From: JBFWMG01 sp050251715
Lineage (GTDB): Bacteria; Desulfobacterota; Desulfovibrionia; Desulfovibrionales; Desulfovibrionaceae
Reading direction: 5' to 3'
Assembly: GCA_050251715.1 (NCBI GenBank)
Contig: JBFWMG010000020.1
Coordinates: 1-64,000 of the forward strand
Length of the DNA stretch: 64,000 nucleotides
Positions 56,583-64,000 of this stretch are shown piece by piece (position 1 is the stretch's first letter; the number at the start of each line of letters is the position of its first letter). The notes beneath the pieces are model-generated. The model was given only the letters and a program-made list of their open reading frames with translations. It was not told the origin of the DNA and ran no database searches. Both the position numbers and the translations under genes were made by a program.

Positions 56583-57398
56583 ATGGCCCGAGAGTATCCC
56601 CTGGTGTTATCCGTGACCTCCGGCAAGGGCGGCGTGGGCAAAACCAATCTTTCCGCCAACCTGGCCTACGAACTGGCCAGGGTCGGCAAACGCGTGGTCC
56701 TGCTTGACGCGGACCTGGGCCTGGCCAACGTGGACGTGGTCATGGGTCTGACGCCCTCGCTGAACCTGTTCCACCTCTTTCACGAGGGCGTGGGGCTCGA
56801 CAAGATCCTGTTTGAAACGCCGTATGGCTTCCACATACTCCCGGCCACCTCGGGCGTCAGCGAGATGCTGTCGCTCACCACGGCCCAGAAATTGGACCTT
56901 CTGGAGGCTATGGACTATCTTGAAGAAAAAGTGGATTATCTTCTCGTGGATACCGGGGCGGGCATCAACGACGGGGTGCTGTACTTCAACCTCGCGGCCC
57001 AGGAGCGCCTTGTGGTCGTCACGCCGGAGCCGACATCGCTGACCGACGCCTACGCGCTCATCAAGGTGCTCAAGCTCAACCATGGGGTGGAGCACTTCAA
57101 GGTGGTGCTGAACATGACGCCCGACGCGCGCACGGCCAAGGACATCTTTACCCGGCTGTACAATGCGTGCGACCACTTTTTGAGCGGGGTTTCCCTTGAC
57201 CTTGCCGGGTTTATCCCGCAAGACCGTGGAGTAAGGCAGGCGGTCATCAAGCAGACACCGTTCTGCCACCTGCTCCCGGACAGTCCGGCGAGCAAGGCCG
57301 TACGGCAGATGGCGCAAACCATCCAAACCTGGGACGTGGCGACGAATCTCGATGGAAACATCAAGTTTTTCTGGAAAAAGCTCCTCTTCCAGCAGTAA
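56583..57398 (+). CDS. flhG: Flagellar number regulator FlhG (MinD-like ATPase)
   Basis: 271-aa ParA/MinD ATPase partner of FlhF. Deviant Walker A VTSGKGGVGKTNLSANLAYELA, LLDADLGLANVDVVMGL, VDYLLVDTGAGINDGVL. Start: ATG at 56583 with AAAGGAAAG upstream gives the usual short N-terminus; a GTG at 56544 overlapping the flhF stop (GTGA) would add 13 residues. The C-terminus (IKFFWKKLLFQQ) resembles a membrane-targeting amphipathic helix. Its end overlaps the fliA start by 47 bases. Confidence 0.95.
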   Translation: MAREYPLVLSVTSGKGGVGKTNLSANLAYELARVGKRVVLLDADLGLANVDVVMGLTPSLNLFHLFHEGVGLDKILFETPYGFHILPATSGVSEMLSLTTAQKLDLLEAMDYLEEKVDYLLVDTGAGINDGVLYFNLAAQERLVVVTPEPTSLTDAYALIKVLKLNHGVEHFKVVLNMTPDARTAKDIFTRLYNACDHFLSGVSLDLAGFIPQDRGVRQAVIKQTPFCHLLPDSPASKAVRQMAQTIQTWDVATNLDGNIKFFWKKLLFQQ

Positions 57399-58146
57399 TC
57401 CCTGGGAGGTGATGGAGGCGGGCACAATCGCGTGGGGCGATTTCGTGCCTTCCGACCAGGAAAAGATCGTCAGGCACTATGCTCCCAAGATCAAGTACCT
57501 GGCCATGCGCCTCAAGGCCAAACTGCCCAAGAACATCGAGCTCGGCGAACTCATCAGCGCCGGCACCCTGGGGCTTATGGAGGCGCTGGGCAAGTTCCGG
57601 CCCGCCCTGGGCATCAAGTTCGACACCTATGCGGAAAACCGCATCAAAGGCGCCATGCTCGATGAGTTGCGGCGCCTTGACTGGTTTCCACGCAGCCTGC
57701 GGCAGCGGGTACGCATGCTCGAAGAGGCGGGCCACCGCATCGAGCACCGCGAAGGCCGCTCTCCCACGGAGGAGGAACTGGCGGCGGAAACCGGACTGGA
57801 GCAAAAGGACGTCCGCACCGGCCTGGAAGCGTTGCAGAACCAGCTGAGCATCAGCCTCGACGCCATCCAGGACACCTTTGCGTCTGACGACCGCTCCCAT
57901 CTGGAGGCCGAACCGTACCACGCGGCCGCATTCCAGGAGATGATCGGCAAGGTCGCCGACCTGATCGATGATTTGACACCTCGGGAGAAGCTCGTACTCT
58001 CCCTGTATTACGGCGATGAACTGAACATGCGGGAAACCGCGGAGGTCATGGGCATCACGGAGGGGCGGGTCTCGCAACTCCATTCCCAGGCGCTGGCGCG
58101 GTTGCGCTCCATGTTCAAACAACGTTACGGTGAAGCCATAACCTAG
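57352..58146 (+). CDS. fliA: Flagellar sigma factor FliA (sigma-28)
   Basis: 264-aa sigma factor for late flagellar genes. Region 2 with HYAPKIKYLAMRLKAKLPKNIELGELISAGTLGLMEALGKFRP and KFDTYAENRIKGAMLDELRRLDWFPRSLR, region 3 RSPTEEELAAETGL, region 4 LTPREKLVLSLYYGDELNMRETAEVMGITEGRVSQLHSQALARLR. Start at 57352 overlaps flhG by 47 bases; an ATG at 57412 after GGGAGGTG is the alternative. The Ser-rich N-terminus (FSGKSSSSSSNPWE) looks disordered. Confidence 0.95.
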   Translation: METSSFSGKSSSSSSNPWEVMEAGTIAWGDFVPSDQEKIVRHYAPKIKYLAMRLKAKLPKNIELGELISAGTLGLMEALGKFRPALGIKFDTYAENRIKGAMLDELRRLDWFPRSLRQRVRMLEEAGHRIEHREGRSPTEEELAAETGLEQKDVRTGLEALQNQLSISLDAIQDTFASDDRSHLEAEPYHAAAFQEMIGKVADLIDDLTPREKLVLSLYYGDELNMRETAEVMGITEGRVSQLHSQALARLRSMFKQRYGEAIT

Positions 58147-58160
58147 AGAGGGAGACCGCT

Positions 58161-58544
58161 ATGCCTTTAAATCTGAGTATGCGCGTCCTTGTGGTAGACG
58201 ACTTTTCCACGATGCGCCGCATCGTCAAGAACATCCTGCGCCAGATCGGCTTCACCAACATAGAGGAAGCCGACGACGGGACAACCGCGTGGGATGTCAT
58301 CAACAAGGGCGGCATAGACTTCATCGTGTCGGACTGGAACATGCCGCAGATGACGGGCATCGAGCTCCTGCGCAAGGTGCGCGCCAGCGAAGAGTTTGGC
58401 GACACACCGTTCCTCATGGTCACGGCGGAAGCACAACAGGAAAACATCATCGAGGCCGTGCAGGCCAAGGTGTCCAACTACATCGTGAAGCCGTTCACAG
58501 CGGACGTGCTGAAGCAGAAGATCGACAAGATCTTCGGCGCATAA
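58161..58544 (+). CDS. cheY: Chemotaxis response regulator CheY
   Basis: 127-aa single receiver domain that carries the phosphoryl signal to the flagellar switch. VLVVDDFSTMRRIVKNIL is the typical CheY opening, phospho-acceptor Asp58 in FIVSDWNMPQMTG, Thr in MVTAEAQQ and Lys in YIVKPFTA. AGAGAGGGAGA precedes the start 14 bases after fliA. Confidence 0.97.
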   Translation: MPLNLSMRVLVVDDFSTMRRIVKNILRQIGFTNIEEADDGTTAWDVINKGGIDFIVSDWNMPQMTGIELLRKVRASEEFGDTPFLMVTAEAQQENIIEAVQAKVSNYIVKPFTADVLKQKIDKIFGA

Positions 58545-58595
58545 CCGGCGCGGCCCGGCCCAACGGCCACCGTAGCGCGCCGCTAGCGTAGCGCC

Positions 58596-59333
58596 ATGCT
58601 CTTCATCGTACCCGATTTGGACGACGACCTCTCCCCGGAGCCGAGCGGCGACAAGGCGCAACTCGACACGGATGAGTTGAGCTCGCCTGCCGGCGGCGTT
58701 GCCATGGGGGGCGACAAGGTCGAACTGGACCTTGAGGACGCCCCTTTTCTGGAAGAGGAGGAAGAGGAGGAAGCCTCGCCTCTGGCCGTCGAGGATGCGG
58801 ATGCGGCGGACGGCGGAGAGCCTACGGGCTGGCGGGCGCTCATCCGCAACCGCAAATTCCAGATCGCGGCGGGCGGCGGCCTGCTTTTGCTTTTGCTGGG
58901 CCTTGGCGCATTCCTCTATTTCCATTCCGGGGAAAAGCCTGCGGAGGACGCCGCGCAGGAGCAACCCGCCGAAAAGGACGAGGCCACGGCGCAGGACGCG
59001 GCAAAGCCCGAAAAAGAGCCGGAAAAAAAGGATTTCATCGTTGCCTGGGACCGCTTTTGGGTGGAACACCGCACCGAGGACGGCCAGATCCGCTTCCTTA
59101 TCTGCAAATTTTCCGCGCCCACCACGGATGAAAAGCTGGCCTGGGAGATCCGCAGCAAGAAAGTGACCCTGCGCGATTCGGTGTTCTACTATCTGCGCAA
59201 TAAGGATCTGACGTTCCTGTCCGATAAGAAGAATGTAGACCTCTTGAAAAAGGATCTGCTGGGAGTTATAAATCAGTATCTGACCAATGGTCAGCTCGAA
59301 GAGCTGCTGATCGAGGAATATCTGGTGAAGTGA
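58596..59333 (+). CDS. fliL: FliL-like flagellar basal-body protein
   Basis: 245-aa single-pass membrane protein associated with the stator and MS ring. TM at residues about 89–110 (FQIAAGGGLLLLLLGLGAFLYFH) and a periplasmic FliL domain (about 145–245, with KFSAPTTDEKLAWEIRSKKVTLRDSVFYYLRNKDLTFL). The N-terminal cytoplasmic part is unusually long and acidic (FLEEEEEEEA), and a charged Glu/Ala/Lys linker lies after the TM. The ribosome site is weak. It is translationally next to the 111-aa gene (stop and start one base apart). Confidence 0.88.
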   Translation: MLFIVPDLDDDLSPEPSGDKAQLDTDELSSPAGGVAMGGDKVELDLEDAPFLEEEEEEEASPLAVEDADAADGGEPTGWRALIRNRKFQIAAGGGLLLLLLGLGAFLYFHSGEKPAEDAAQEQPAEKDEATAQDAAKPEKEPEKKDFIVAWDRFWVEHRTEDGQIRFLICKFSAPTTDEKLAWEIRSKKVTLRDSVFYYLRNKDLTFLSDKKNVDLLKKDLLGVINQYLTNGQLEELLIEEYLVK

Positions 59334-59334
59334 C

Positions 59335-59670
59335 ATGTCCATAGCGGCCAACCTTCCCGTCCTCATTGCACAGACCCCGATCATGGGGACCATTGCCCAT
59401 GCCGAACAGTCGCACCCCGAGGTGCAGCAATCCCTGGCCCAGCAGCAGGCGGCGGCTGAAAACACCAAGGCGCACGAAGAGGTGCAGGGCAACGAGCCCA
59501 CGGAAACCGGCAACCTCAAGGTGCGCGAGGACAACGGCAGGAAGCCCGGCCAGCAGCACGCGGGCCCACACGGCCGCAAGCGCCACGCCGCCGCGCCCGA
59601 AGCCGAGGACGAGGAATCCCCTCCGGCGTCCAGTCCCTGGTCCGGCAACATCGTCGACGTGAAGATATGA
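59335..59670 (+). CDS. Hypothetical protein in flagellar run, 111 aa
   Basis: Not recognised. It begins one base after the FliL-like stop (TGACATG), so it is coupled to it. The first 20 residues are mildly hydrophobic (MSIAANLPVLIAQTPIMGTI); the rest is Gln/Glu/His-rich and probably disordered (HPEVQQSLAQQQAAAENTK, then basic HGRKRHAAAP, then acidic EDEESPP). Position suggests a flagellar accessory or export-related protein (inference). Confidence 0.7.
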   Translation: MSIAANLPVLIAQTPIMGTIAHAEQSHPEVQQSLAQQQAAAENTKAHEEVQGNEPTETGNLKVREDNGRKPGQQHAGPHGRKRHAAAPEAEDEESPPASSPWSGNIVDVKI

Positions 59671-59746
59671 CCCCCCGGCGCGACCGCCGCGCCCTTGCCC
59701 TTGCGGCGCGCCGTGCGGGCGCGCAACACCTCAACCCCCCAGAGCC

Positions 59747-60163
59747 ATGCCCGTATCCCAATGGTTGTTGATCCTCTTGAGCCTCACGGAAATGGCCCTG
59801 CTCTTTCTCGTGGTGGTCTTTTTCTGGCGTCTCAAGCGCTCCGAGGCGGCCCTGACCCAGTTGCAGCAAAAGCAGGAAGAGTTCTTGACCAAACTGCGCT
59901 TCAACGCCGAACTGGAACAGGAACTCATGGCCTCGTTCGAGGAACGCCAGCGCCAACTGGGCGCCATCGAGGACGCCCTGGCCAAACGCGCCGACGAGCT
60001 GACCCACCTCATCAAGACCGCGCGGGAGCTGGCCCAGTCGCCGCACATGCTGCGCGATCTGGTGGTCAAGGGCCACCGCCAGGGCAAATCCGTGCAAGAA
60101 TTGGCCAAGGCTACCAATCTCTCCACCGACGAGGTGGAACTCATCCTCATGAAACGCGGCTAG
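59747..60163 (+). CDS. Membrane coiled-coil protein with C-terminal helix-turn-helix-like segment
   Basis: 138 aa. N-terminal TM (residues about 6–27, LLILLSLTEMALLFLVVVFFW), a coiled coil (about 30–95), and a C-terminal GKSVQELAKATNLSTDEVELILMKRG that reads like the DUF2802-type tail (a helix-turn-helix-like end seen in proteins next to flagellar genes). No function is established. It closes the flagellar run: its TAG stop falls in the CTAG end of repeat copy 4. Confidence 0.82.
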   Translation: MPVSQWLLILLSLTEMALLFLVVVFFWRLKRSEAALTQLQQKQEEFLTKLRFNAELEQELMASFEERQRQLGAIEDALAKRADELTHLIKTARELAQSPHMLRDLVVKGHRQGKSVQELAKATNLSTDEVELILMKRG

Positions 60164-60270
60164 CGCATTCTAGCATTGAAACAATGCGAAAATTTGAAGT
60201 AATGAAGCATTATTTCAACAAAATGCATAAGAGCATCTCATCTTTTTTCAAAGGTAAGATGCCCTAGCGC
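60160..60270 (+). repeat. CTAG-bounded three-hairpin repeat, copy 4
   Basis: Starts at CTAG (60160–60163), which contains the stop codon of the 138-aa gene, and ends at CTAG (60264–60267) in GCCCTAGCGC. Hairpins: GCATTG-AAA-CAATGC, TTGAAGTAAT/ATTATTTCAA (one G·T wobble) and AGAGCATC/GATGCCCT (one mismatch). Same orientation relative to its gene as copy 3. Confidence 0.88.
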
Positions 60271-60297
60271 GCCGCAGCCGCACATCCGGGAGAAGGC

Positions 60298-61203
60298 ATG
60301 CGCATTTCCGGCTCCGGCGTCGGCGGGGGCGGCGGGCAAAACCGGCCCGACTCCCGCAAGGAACGTTTCCGCCGCGCCCATCGCGTGGGCGACCGCCTCA
60401 CCGGACGGCTGCTGCGCTGGCAGGCGGAAGGCCTGGCCTGGGTCGAGGTGGATGGCCAGGAGATGCTCGCCCGCATCGAGAGCCGCCCCGCGCCGGGACA
60501 GGAGCTCGCATTCCTCGTCCTGCGCCTCGACCCGGACATCGAGCTCAAGGAGCTGGCCGACGGCGGCGATCCCTTTGGCCAGGCCGGGCCGGGCGGTGCC
60601 CCGGCCATGGTCCTGCAAGGTTTCTGGTCGCTGCGCAACCAGTTGGACAGCCTGCTGCCCACGCTTTTTCCCCTGGCGGCGGCATGCGCGCCACCGGATG
60701 CGCCAGCCCCCCTGCCCGACCGCGCCACGCGCAAGCGCGCGTTTCTCGCCGCCGTGGGGGCGGATGCGCGGGCAATGGCCCTCTACGCCGCACTCCTTGA
60801 CCGGCAACGGGAAATAAACTACCACCTCGCGGCCCGGAACATCGGCACGTTGCGCTATGTTCCCTGGCTCGTGCCGGGCGCGCGCGACCAGGAGCTGTTC
60901 GTGACCGCCACGCCACAGGCTGGCGCCCCCAAGGCCGACATCGCCTTTGGGTGCCACACCCGGGCGTTGGGCGCGGTGTTGGCGCGGCTGCTGCACGCCG
61001 ATGGCCGCACAGCGGTGCGCCTCTTTGTGGAACGTCCCGACGCCACGGCCGAGCTGGCCGCCCTGTGCGCCACGCTGCTGCCCGAGGGGAGCGCCGCCGT
61101 GTTTCTGGGGGCGGGCCCGCTCCCGCCCGGCTACCAGGGCGTGCTCACGGGCCGCCTGGCCACGCGGCCCGGCGCGCGCATCGGCATCAACACGCGCGTC
61201 TAG
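60298..61203 (+). CDS. Hypothetical protein, possible FliK-like hook-length factor
   Basis: 301 aa, not firmly recognised. The N-terminal third (VGDRLTGRLLRWQAEGLAWVEVDGQEMLARIESRP) resembles the small beta domain found before hook-length-control domains, and the C-terminal segment (ADGRTAVRLFVERPDATAELAALCATLLPEG) resembles the core of FliK-type C-terminal domains. It is rich in Ala, Arg and Pro, without signal peptide or TM. It sits just after the flagellar run and repeat copy 4, and before dus. The FliK idea rests on loose similarity and position only. Confidence 0.6.
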   Translation: MRISGSGVGGGGGQNRPDSRKERFRRAHRVGDRLTGRLLRWQAEGLAWVEVDGQEMLARIESRPAPGQELAFLVLRLDPDIELKELADGGDPFGQAGPGGAPAMVLQGFWSLRNQLDSLLPTLFPLAAACAPPDAPAPLPDRATRKRAFLAAVGADARAMALYAALLDRQREINYHLAARNIGTLRYVPWLVPGARDQELFVTATPQAGAPKADIAFGCHTRALGAVLARLLHADGRTAVRLFVERPDATAELAALCATLLPEGSAAVFLGAGPLPPGYQGVLTGRLATRPGARIGINTRV

Positions 61204-61331
61204 CGCCGCAGTCCCCAGGGGCACCGTTGCGATATCAAGGCAAGAGGTTGAAATTATTTTTTATCAAGCAAAGACCCTGTCTTTCATGGGCGTGACACCA
61301 GCCCCTTCCGGCTCCTGTCCTTGGATTCTCC

Positions 61332-62447
61332 ATGCCTGAACACCATCCGCACATCCTGCCCATCCGCCCCGACGCGCCCTGGCTCGCGCCCCTGGCCGGG
61401 TATTCCGACCTGCCCTTCCGGCTGCTGTGCCGCGAAAACGGGGCCGCCGTGTGCTGCACCGAAATGGTCAGCGCCAAGGGCATGCACTATTCCAACAAGG
61501 GCACCTCACGCCTCCTGGACACCGAGCCCGCCGACGCGCCCCTGGTGGTGCAACTGTTCGGCTCGGAGGCGCGCTATCTGGACGAGGCGCTGACCCGCTG
61601 CGTGGAGCTGGGTTTTTCCTGGTTCGACCTGAACGCCGGGTGCCCCGTGCCCAAGGTGGTCAAGACCGGGGCGGGCGCGGCGTTGAGCAAGGCGCCGGAC
61701 CAGTTGCACACCCTGGTGCGGGCCATGGTGGACGCGGCGAACCGCGCCGGGCTGCCCGCGATTCCCCCGGCCGCCGGACCCGGCCAGGGGCGCGCCGTGG
61801 GCCGCGTGGGCGCAAAGATCCGCCTGGGCTGGGACATGGGCGAGGACCGCGCCGACGAGCTGGCCCTGGCCGTGCAGGAGGCGGGCGCGGGCTGGCTGAC
61901 CCTGCATCCGCGCCACGCGCGGCAGGGGTATGCGGGTACGGCACAGTGGGCGGCGCTGGCGCGGGTCAAGGCGCTGCTTTCCATCCCGGTCATTGCCAGC
62001 GGCGACCTCATCCTGCCCGAGGACGGCGTGCGCTGCGTGCGCGAAACCGGGGTGGACGGCCTCATGTTCGCGCGCGGCGCGCTGGCCAACCCGGCCATCT
62101 GCGCCGAATATCTGCACCTGCTCGCGGGCGGCGAACCCGCCGAGCCAAGCCCCGAGCGCGTGGTGGCGCTCATCCGCCGCCATGTGGCGCTGTTCCGCAG
62201 CCATGGCTCGGAGCACCTGGCGCTGTTGCGCATGCGCACCATCGTGCCGCGCTACGTCAAGCGCCTGCCCGATGCCGGCACGTTGCGCCGCGCCATGGCC
62301 TTGTGTAGATCTTTTGAGGAAAGCGAGGCCATTCTGGAAAGTTATCTGCACCACTGCCGCACCTGCGGCGCAAGCTGGTCGCCCTACGCCCCTCCCGCAC
62401 CCGCCCCGCGCGGGGAGGGCGCACCGGCCACCGAGGACAACGCATGA
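61332..62447 (+). CDS. dus: tRNA-dihydrouridine synthase
   Basis: 371-aa FMN enzyme reducing uridine to dihydrouridine in tRNA D-loops. LAPLAGYSDLPFRLLCRENGAAVCCTEMVSAKGM at the N-terminus, catalytic Cys in FDLNAGCPVPKVVKTGAGAALSK, and FMN-binding IRLGWDM and GVDGLMFARGALANP. There is an insertion of about 20 residues rich in Pro and Gly (AIPPAAGPGQGRAVGRVG) between the Cys motif and the RLGW strand, and a C-terminal CRTCGASW tail with Pro-rich end. Overlaps ispH by 4 bases. Confidence 0.93.
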   Translation: MPEHHPHILPIRPDAPWLAPLAGYSDLPFRLLCRENGAAVCCTEMVSAKGMHYSNKGTSRLLDTEPADAPLVVQLFGSEARYLDEALTRCVELGFSWFDLNAGCPVPKVVKTGAGAALSKAPDQLHTLVRAMVDAANRAGLPAIPPAAGPGQGRAVGRVGAKIRLGWDMGEDRADELALAVQEAGAGWLTLHPRHARQGYAGTAQWAALARVKALLSIPVIASGDLILPEDGVRCVRETGVDGLMFARGALANPAICAEYLHLLAGGEPAEPSPERVVALIRRHVALFRSHGSEHLALLRMRTIVPRYVKRLPDAGTLRRAMALCRSFEESEAILESYLHHCRTCGASWSPYAPPAPAPRGEGAPATEDNA

Positions 62448-63292
62448 AGGTACTGCGCGCCGAAACCGCCGGATTCTGCATGGGCGTGGCGCTCGCCCTG
62501 CACAAGCTCGACACCCTGATCGCGGCCAAGGCGGGCCCGCCCATCTTCACCCTTGGCCCCATCATCCACAATCCCCAGGTGTTGGAGGACTACGAGGCGC
62601 AGAGCGTGCGCATTGCCTCGGATCCCTCTGAAATCCCGCCCGGCAGCAGCGTGGTCATCCGGGCCCACGGTATCCCCCGCGAGGTGGAGACACGCCTGCG
62701 CAAACGGGACGTGGCCATTGTGGACGCCACCTGTCCCCGCGTAAAACGGGCCCAGGTGCTTATCGCCGAACAATCGGGGATGGGCAGGTCGCTCCTGCTT
62801 TTTGGCGAGGAAGACCATCCCGAGGTGAAGGGGCTGCTCAGCTACGCCGGACCGGACGGCTTCGTGTGCCACAATCTGGAGCAGCTCAAGACGCATCCCC
62901 TGGACAAGGACACGCCCTATTTCCTGGCCGCGCAAACCACCCAGGACCGGCTGGCCTTCGAGGAGCTCGTGGACCATCTGCTCGACCGCCTGGGCGCGGG
63001 CACGCCGGTGCTGGAGACCATTTGCGACGCCACCCGCGACCGGCAGCGCGAGGCGTTGGCCGTGGCGGGCCAGGTGGAGGCCATGGTGGTGGTGGGCGGC
63101 TTTTCCAGCGGCAACACCCGCCGCCTGGTCGATGTGGCCCAGGGATGCGGCATCTATTGCGTGCATGTGGAGACAGTGGCCCAGCTCCCCCTGGACGCAT
63201 TGCACCGTTTCGCCACGGTGGGACTCACGGCGGGCGCGTCAACCCCCCAACATATCATTGACGCTGTACAGCAAACGCTGGAAGCCTTATAG
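62444..63292 (+). CDS. ispH: 4-hydroxy-3-methylbut-2-enyl diphosphate reductase
   Basis: Last step of the MEP isoprenoid pathway, a [4Fe-4S] enzyme. 282 aa. The three cluster Cys are in GFCMGVALAL, DATCPRVKRAQ and ETICDATRDRQRE. TLGPIIHNPQVLEDY, RAHGIPREVE and VVVGGFSSGNTRRLVDVA are typical. The ATG overlaps the dus stop (ATGA). It is the only isoprenoid gene in the window. Confidence 0.96.
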   Translation: MKVLRAETAGFCMGVALALHKLDTLIAAKAGPPIFTLGPIIHNPQVLEDYEAQSVRIASDPSEIPPGSSVVIRAHGIPREVETRLRKRDVAIVDATCPRVKRAQVLIAEQSGMGRSLLLFGEEDHPEVKGLLSYAGPDGFVCHNLEQLKTHPLDKDTPYFLAAQTTQDRLAFEELVDHLLDRLGAGTPVLETICDATRDRQREALAVAGQVEAMVVVGGFSSGNTRRLVDVAQGCGIYCVHVETVAQLPLDALHRFATVGLTAGASTPQHIIDAVQQTLEAL

Positions 63293-63327
63293 TGGGAGAA
63301 TGCAAGACACTTGCCTGCGGAGGTTAT

Positions 63328-64000
63328 ATGGCCCAGACAAACATTCTGCTTGAGGCGGGCACCAACGAGCTTGAGATCGTGGAGTTCTACCTGACCGAGA
63401 CCGACCCCGCCCACGAGGGGAAGAGCTATCGGGGATACTACGGCGTCAACGTGGCGAAAGTGTTGGAGATCATCCGCGCCCCCAAGATCACGGAAATGCC
63501 GCATGTGCAGCACCCTTCGGTCATGGGCGCCTTCAATCAGCGCGAGCGGGTCATTCCTTTGGTGGACTTGAGCCTGTGGCTGCAAAAGAAACGCGTGGAA
63601 ACCGAAGCACCCAAGGTCATCGTCACCGAGTTCAACAACGTGACGACCTCGTTTCTGGTCTCCGGGGTCAACCGCATCCACCGCATCAGTTGGGAGGCGG
63701 TGGAGCCGCCCAGCCTGTATGTGTCGCGCATGAGCGGCAACTCCATCACGGGCGTGGTCAAACTGGAAAACCGCATCGTGTTCCTGCTCGACCTGGAAAC
63801 CATTGTGGCGGACCTGAATCCCGATCTGGCCCTGCGTTTCGACTATGCCGTGGATTGGAGCGGCGAGAAGCGCTACCATGCCATCATCGCCGACGACTCC
63901 AACCTCATCCGCGAAATGCTGAAGGATCTGCTGCAAAAGGCCAACTTCGAAGTGGAGGCGCACCGCAACGGCCGCGAGGCATGGGAACGCCTGAACGAGA
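63328..64000 (+). CDS. cheV: Chemotaxis coupling protein CheV, truncated by window edge
   Basis: Starts with ATG at 63328 after CGGAGG and runs off the window. The visible 224 residues contain a CheW-like coupling domain (MAQTNILLEAGTNELEIVEFYL, then YYGVNVAKVLEIIRAPKITEMP and GVVKLENRIVFLLDLETIV) followed by the start of a receiver domain (HAIIADDSNLIREMLKDLLQKANFEVEAHRNGREAWERLNE). This CheW-plus-REC order is CheV, which couples receptors to CheA and can be phosphorylated. Confidence 0.95.
   Translation, partial: MAQTNILLEAGTNELEIVEFYLTETDPAHEGKSYRGYYGVNVAKVLEIIRAPKITEMPHVQHPSVMGAFNQRERVIPLVDLSLWLQKKRVETEAPKVIVTEFNNVTTSFLVSGVNRIHRISWEAVEPPSLYVSRMSGNSITGVVKLENRIVFLLDLETIVADLNPDLALRFDYAVDWSGEKRYHAIIADDSNLIREMLKDLLQKANFEVEAHRNGREAWERLNE

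Overview
The window is 64 kb of GC-rich bacterial chromosome with almost no wasted space. Gene content and order suggest a flagellated, Gram-negative, Desulfovibrio-like member of the Desulfovibrionales (inference from synteny and family content; no 16S gene is present). The main clues are the run lysS–lolC–lolD–bamA–skp–lpxD–fabZ–lpxA–lpxI, the run fliR–flhB–flhA–flhF–flhG–fliA–cheY–fliL, and dnaX–ebfC–recR. There are no rRNA genes, no CRISPR array, no recognisable transposase and no prophage.

Layout. 1–5.3 kb: a small orphan gene, a tandem-HAMP chemoreceptor, a TrmB-type regulator, a GNAT acetyltransferase and tRNA-Asn. 5.5–15.6 kb: an envelope-biogenesis block that charges lysine (LysS), releases lipoproteins (LolCD), inserts outer-membrane proteins (BamA, Skp) and makes lipid A (LpxD, FabZ, LpxA, LpxI). 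15.6–27.4 kb: a Cys-rich small protein, a DUF1786 protein, two glycosyltransferase-type proteins, a type I secretion pair (membrane fusion protein plus ABC exporter), asparagine synthetase, an M23 peptidase and a TtcA-like PP-loop protein. 27.6–32.4 kb: a Gld-like ABC transporter with GldG-like and DUF4340 partners. 32.4–40.5 kb: housekeeping genes rpoZ, dnaJ, moaC, der, ilvE, dnaX, ebfC and recR. 40.5–45.0 kb: a diguanylate cyclase, a small group with a glycosyltransferase and a sulfotransferase-like protein, and a TatD nuclease. 45.6–51.2 kb: a five-gene cluster whose products match every step from UDP-GlcNAc to a lipid-linked bacillosamine-type sugar plus one further glycosyltransferase. 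51.3–64 kb: flagellar export, placement and regulation genes, three uncharacterised genes in the same run, then dus, ispH and a truncated cheV.

The most unusual signal is a dispersed family of about 105-bp elements present four times (14649, 19889, 36020 and 60160). Each copy folds into three consecutive hairpins, and differences between copies largely preserve base pairing. Each is bounded by the tetranucleotide CTAG (one end lost in one copy), and in all four the TAG stop codon of the neighbouring gene lies inside that terminal CTAG. The elements occur in both orientations relative to the gene they cap. They look like a small mobile or REP/MITE-type family that inserts at, or supplies, stop codons and may act as a 3'-end RNA structure.

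Other notable structures are a perfect 29-bp inverted repeat in an otherwise gene-free 593-bp gap (45238–45303), a 62-bp duplication of the 3' end of the DUF1786 gene, and several housekeeping proteins with unusual insertions: BamA with an extra N-terminal domain, Der with a long acidic linker, and DnaX with a Pro-rich repetitive linker.
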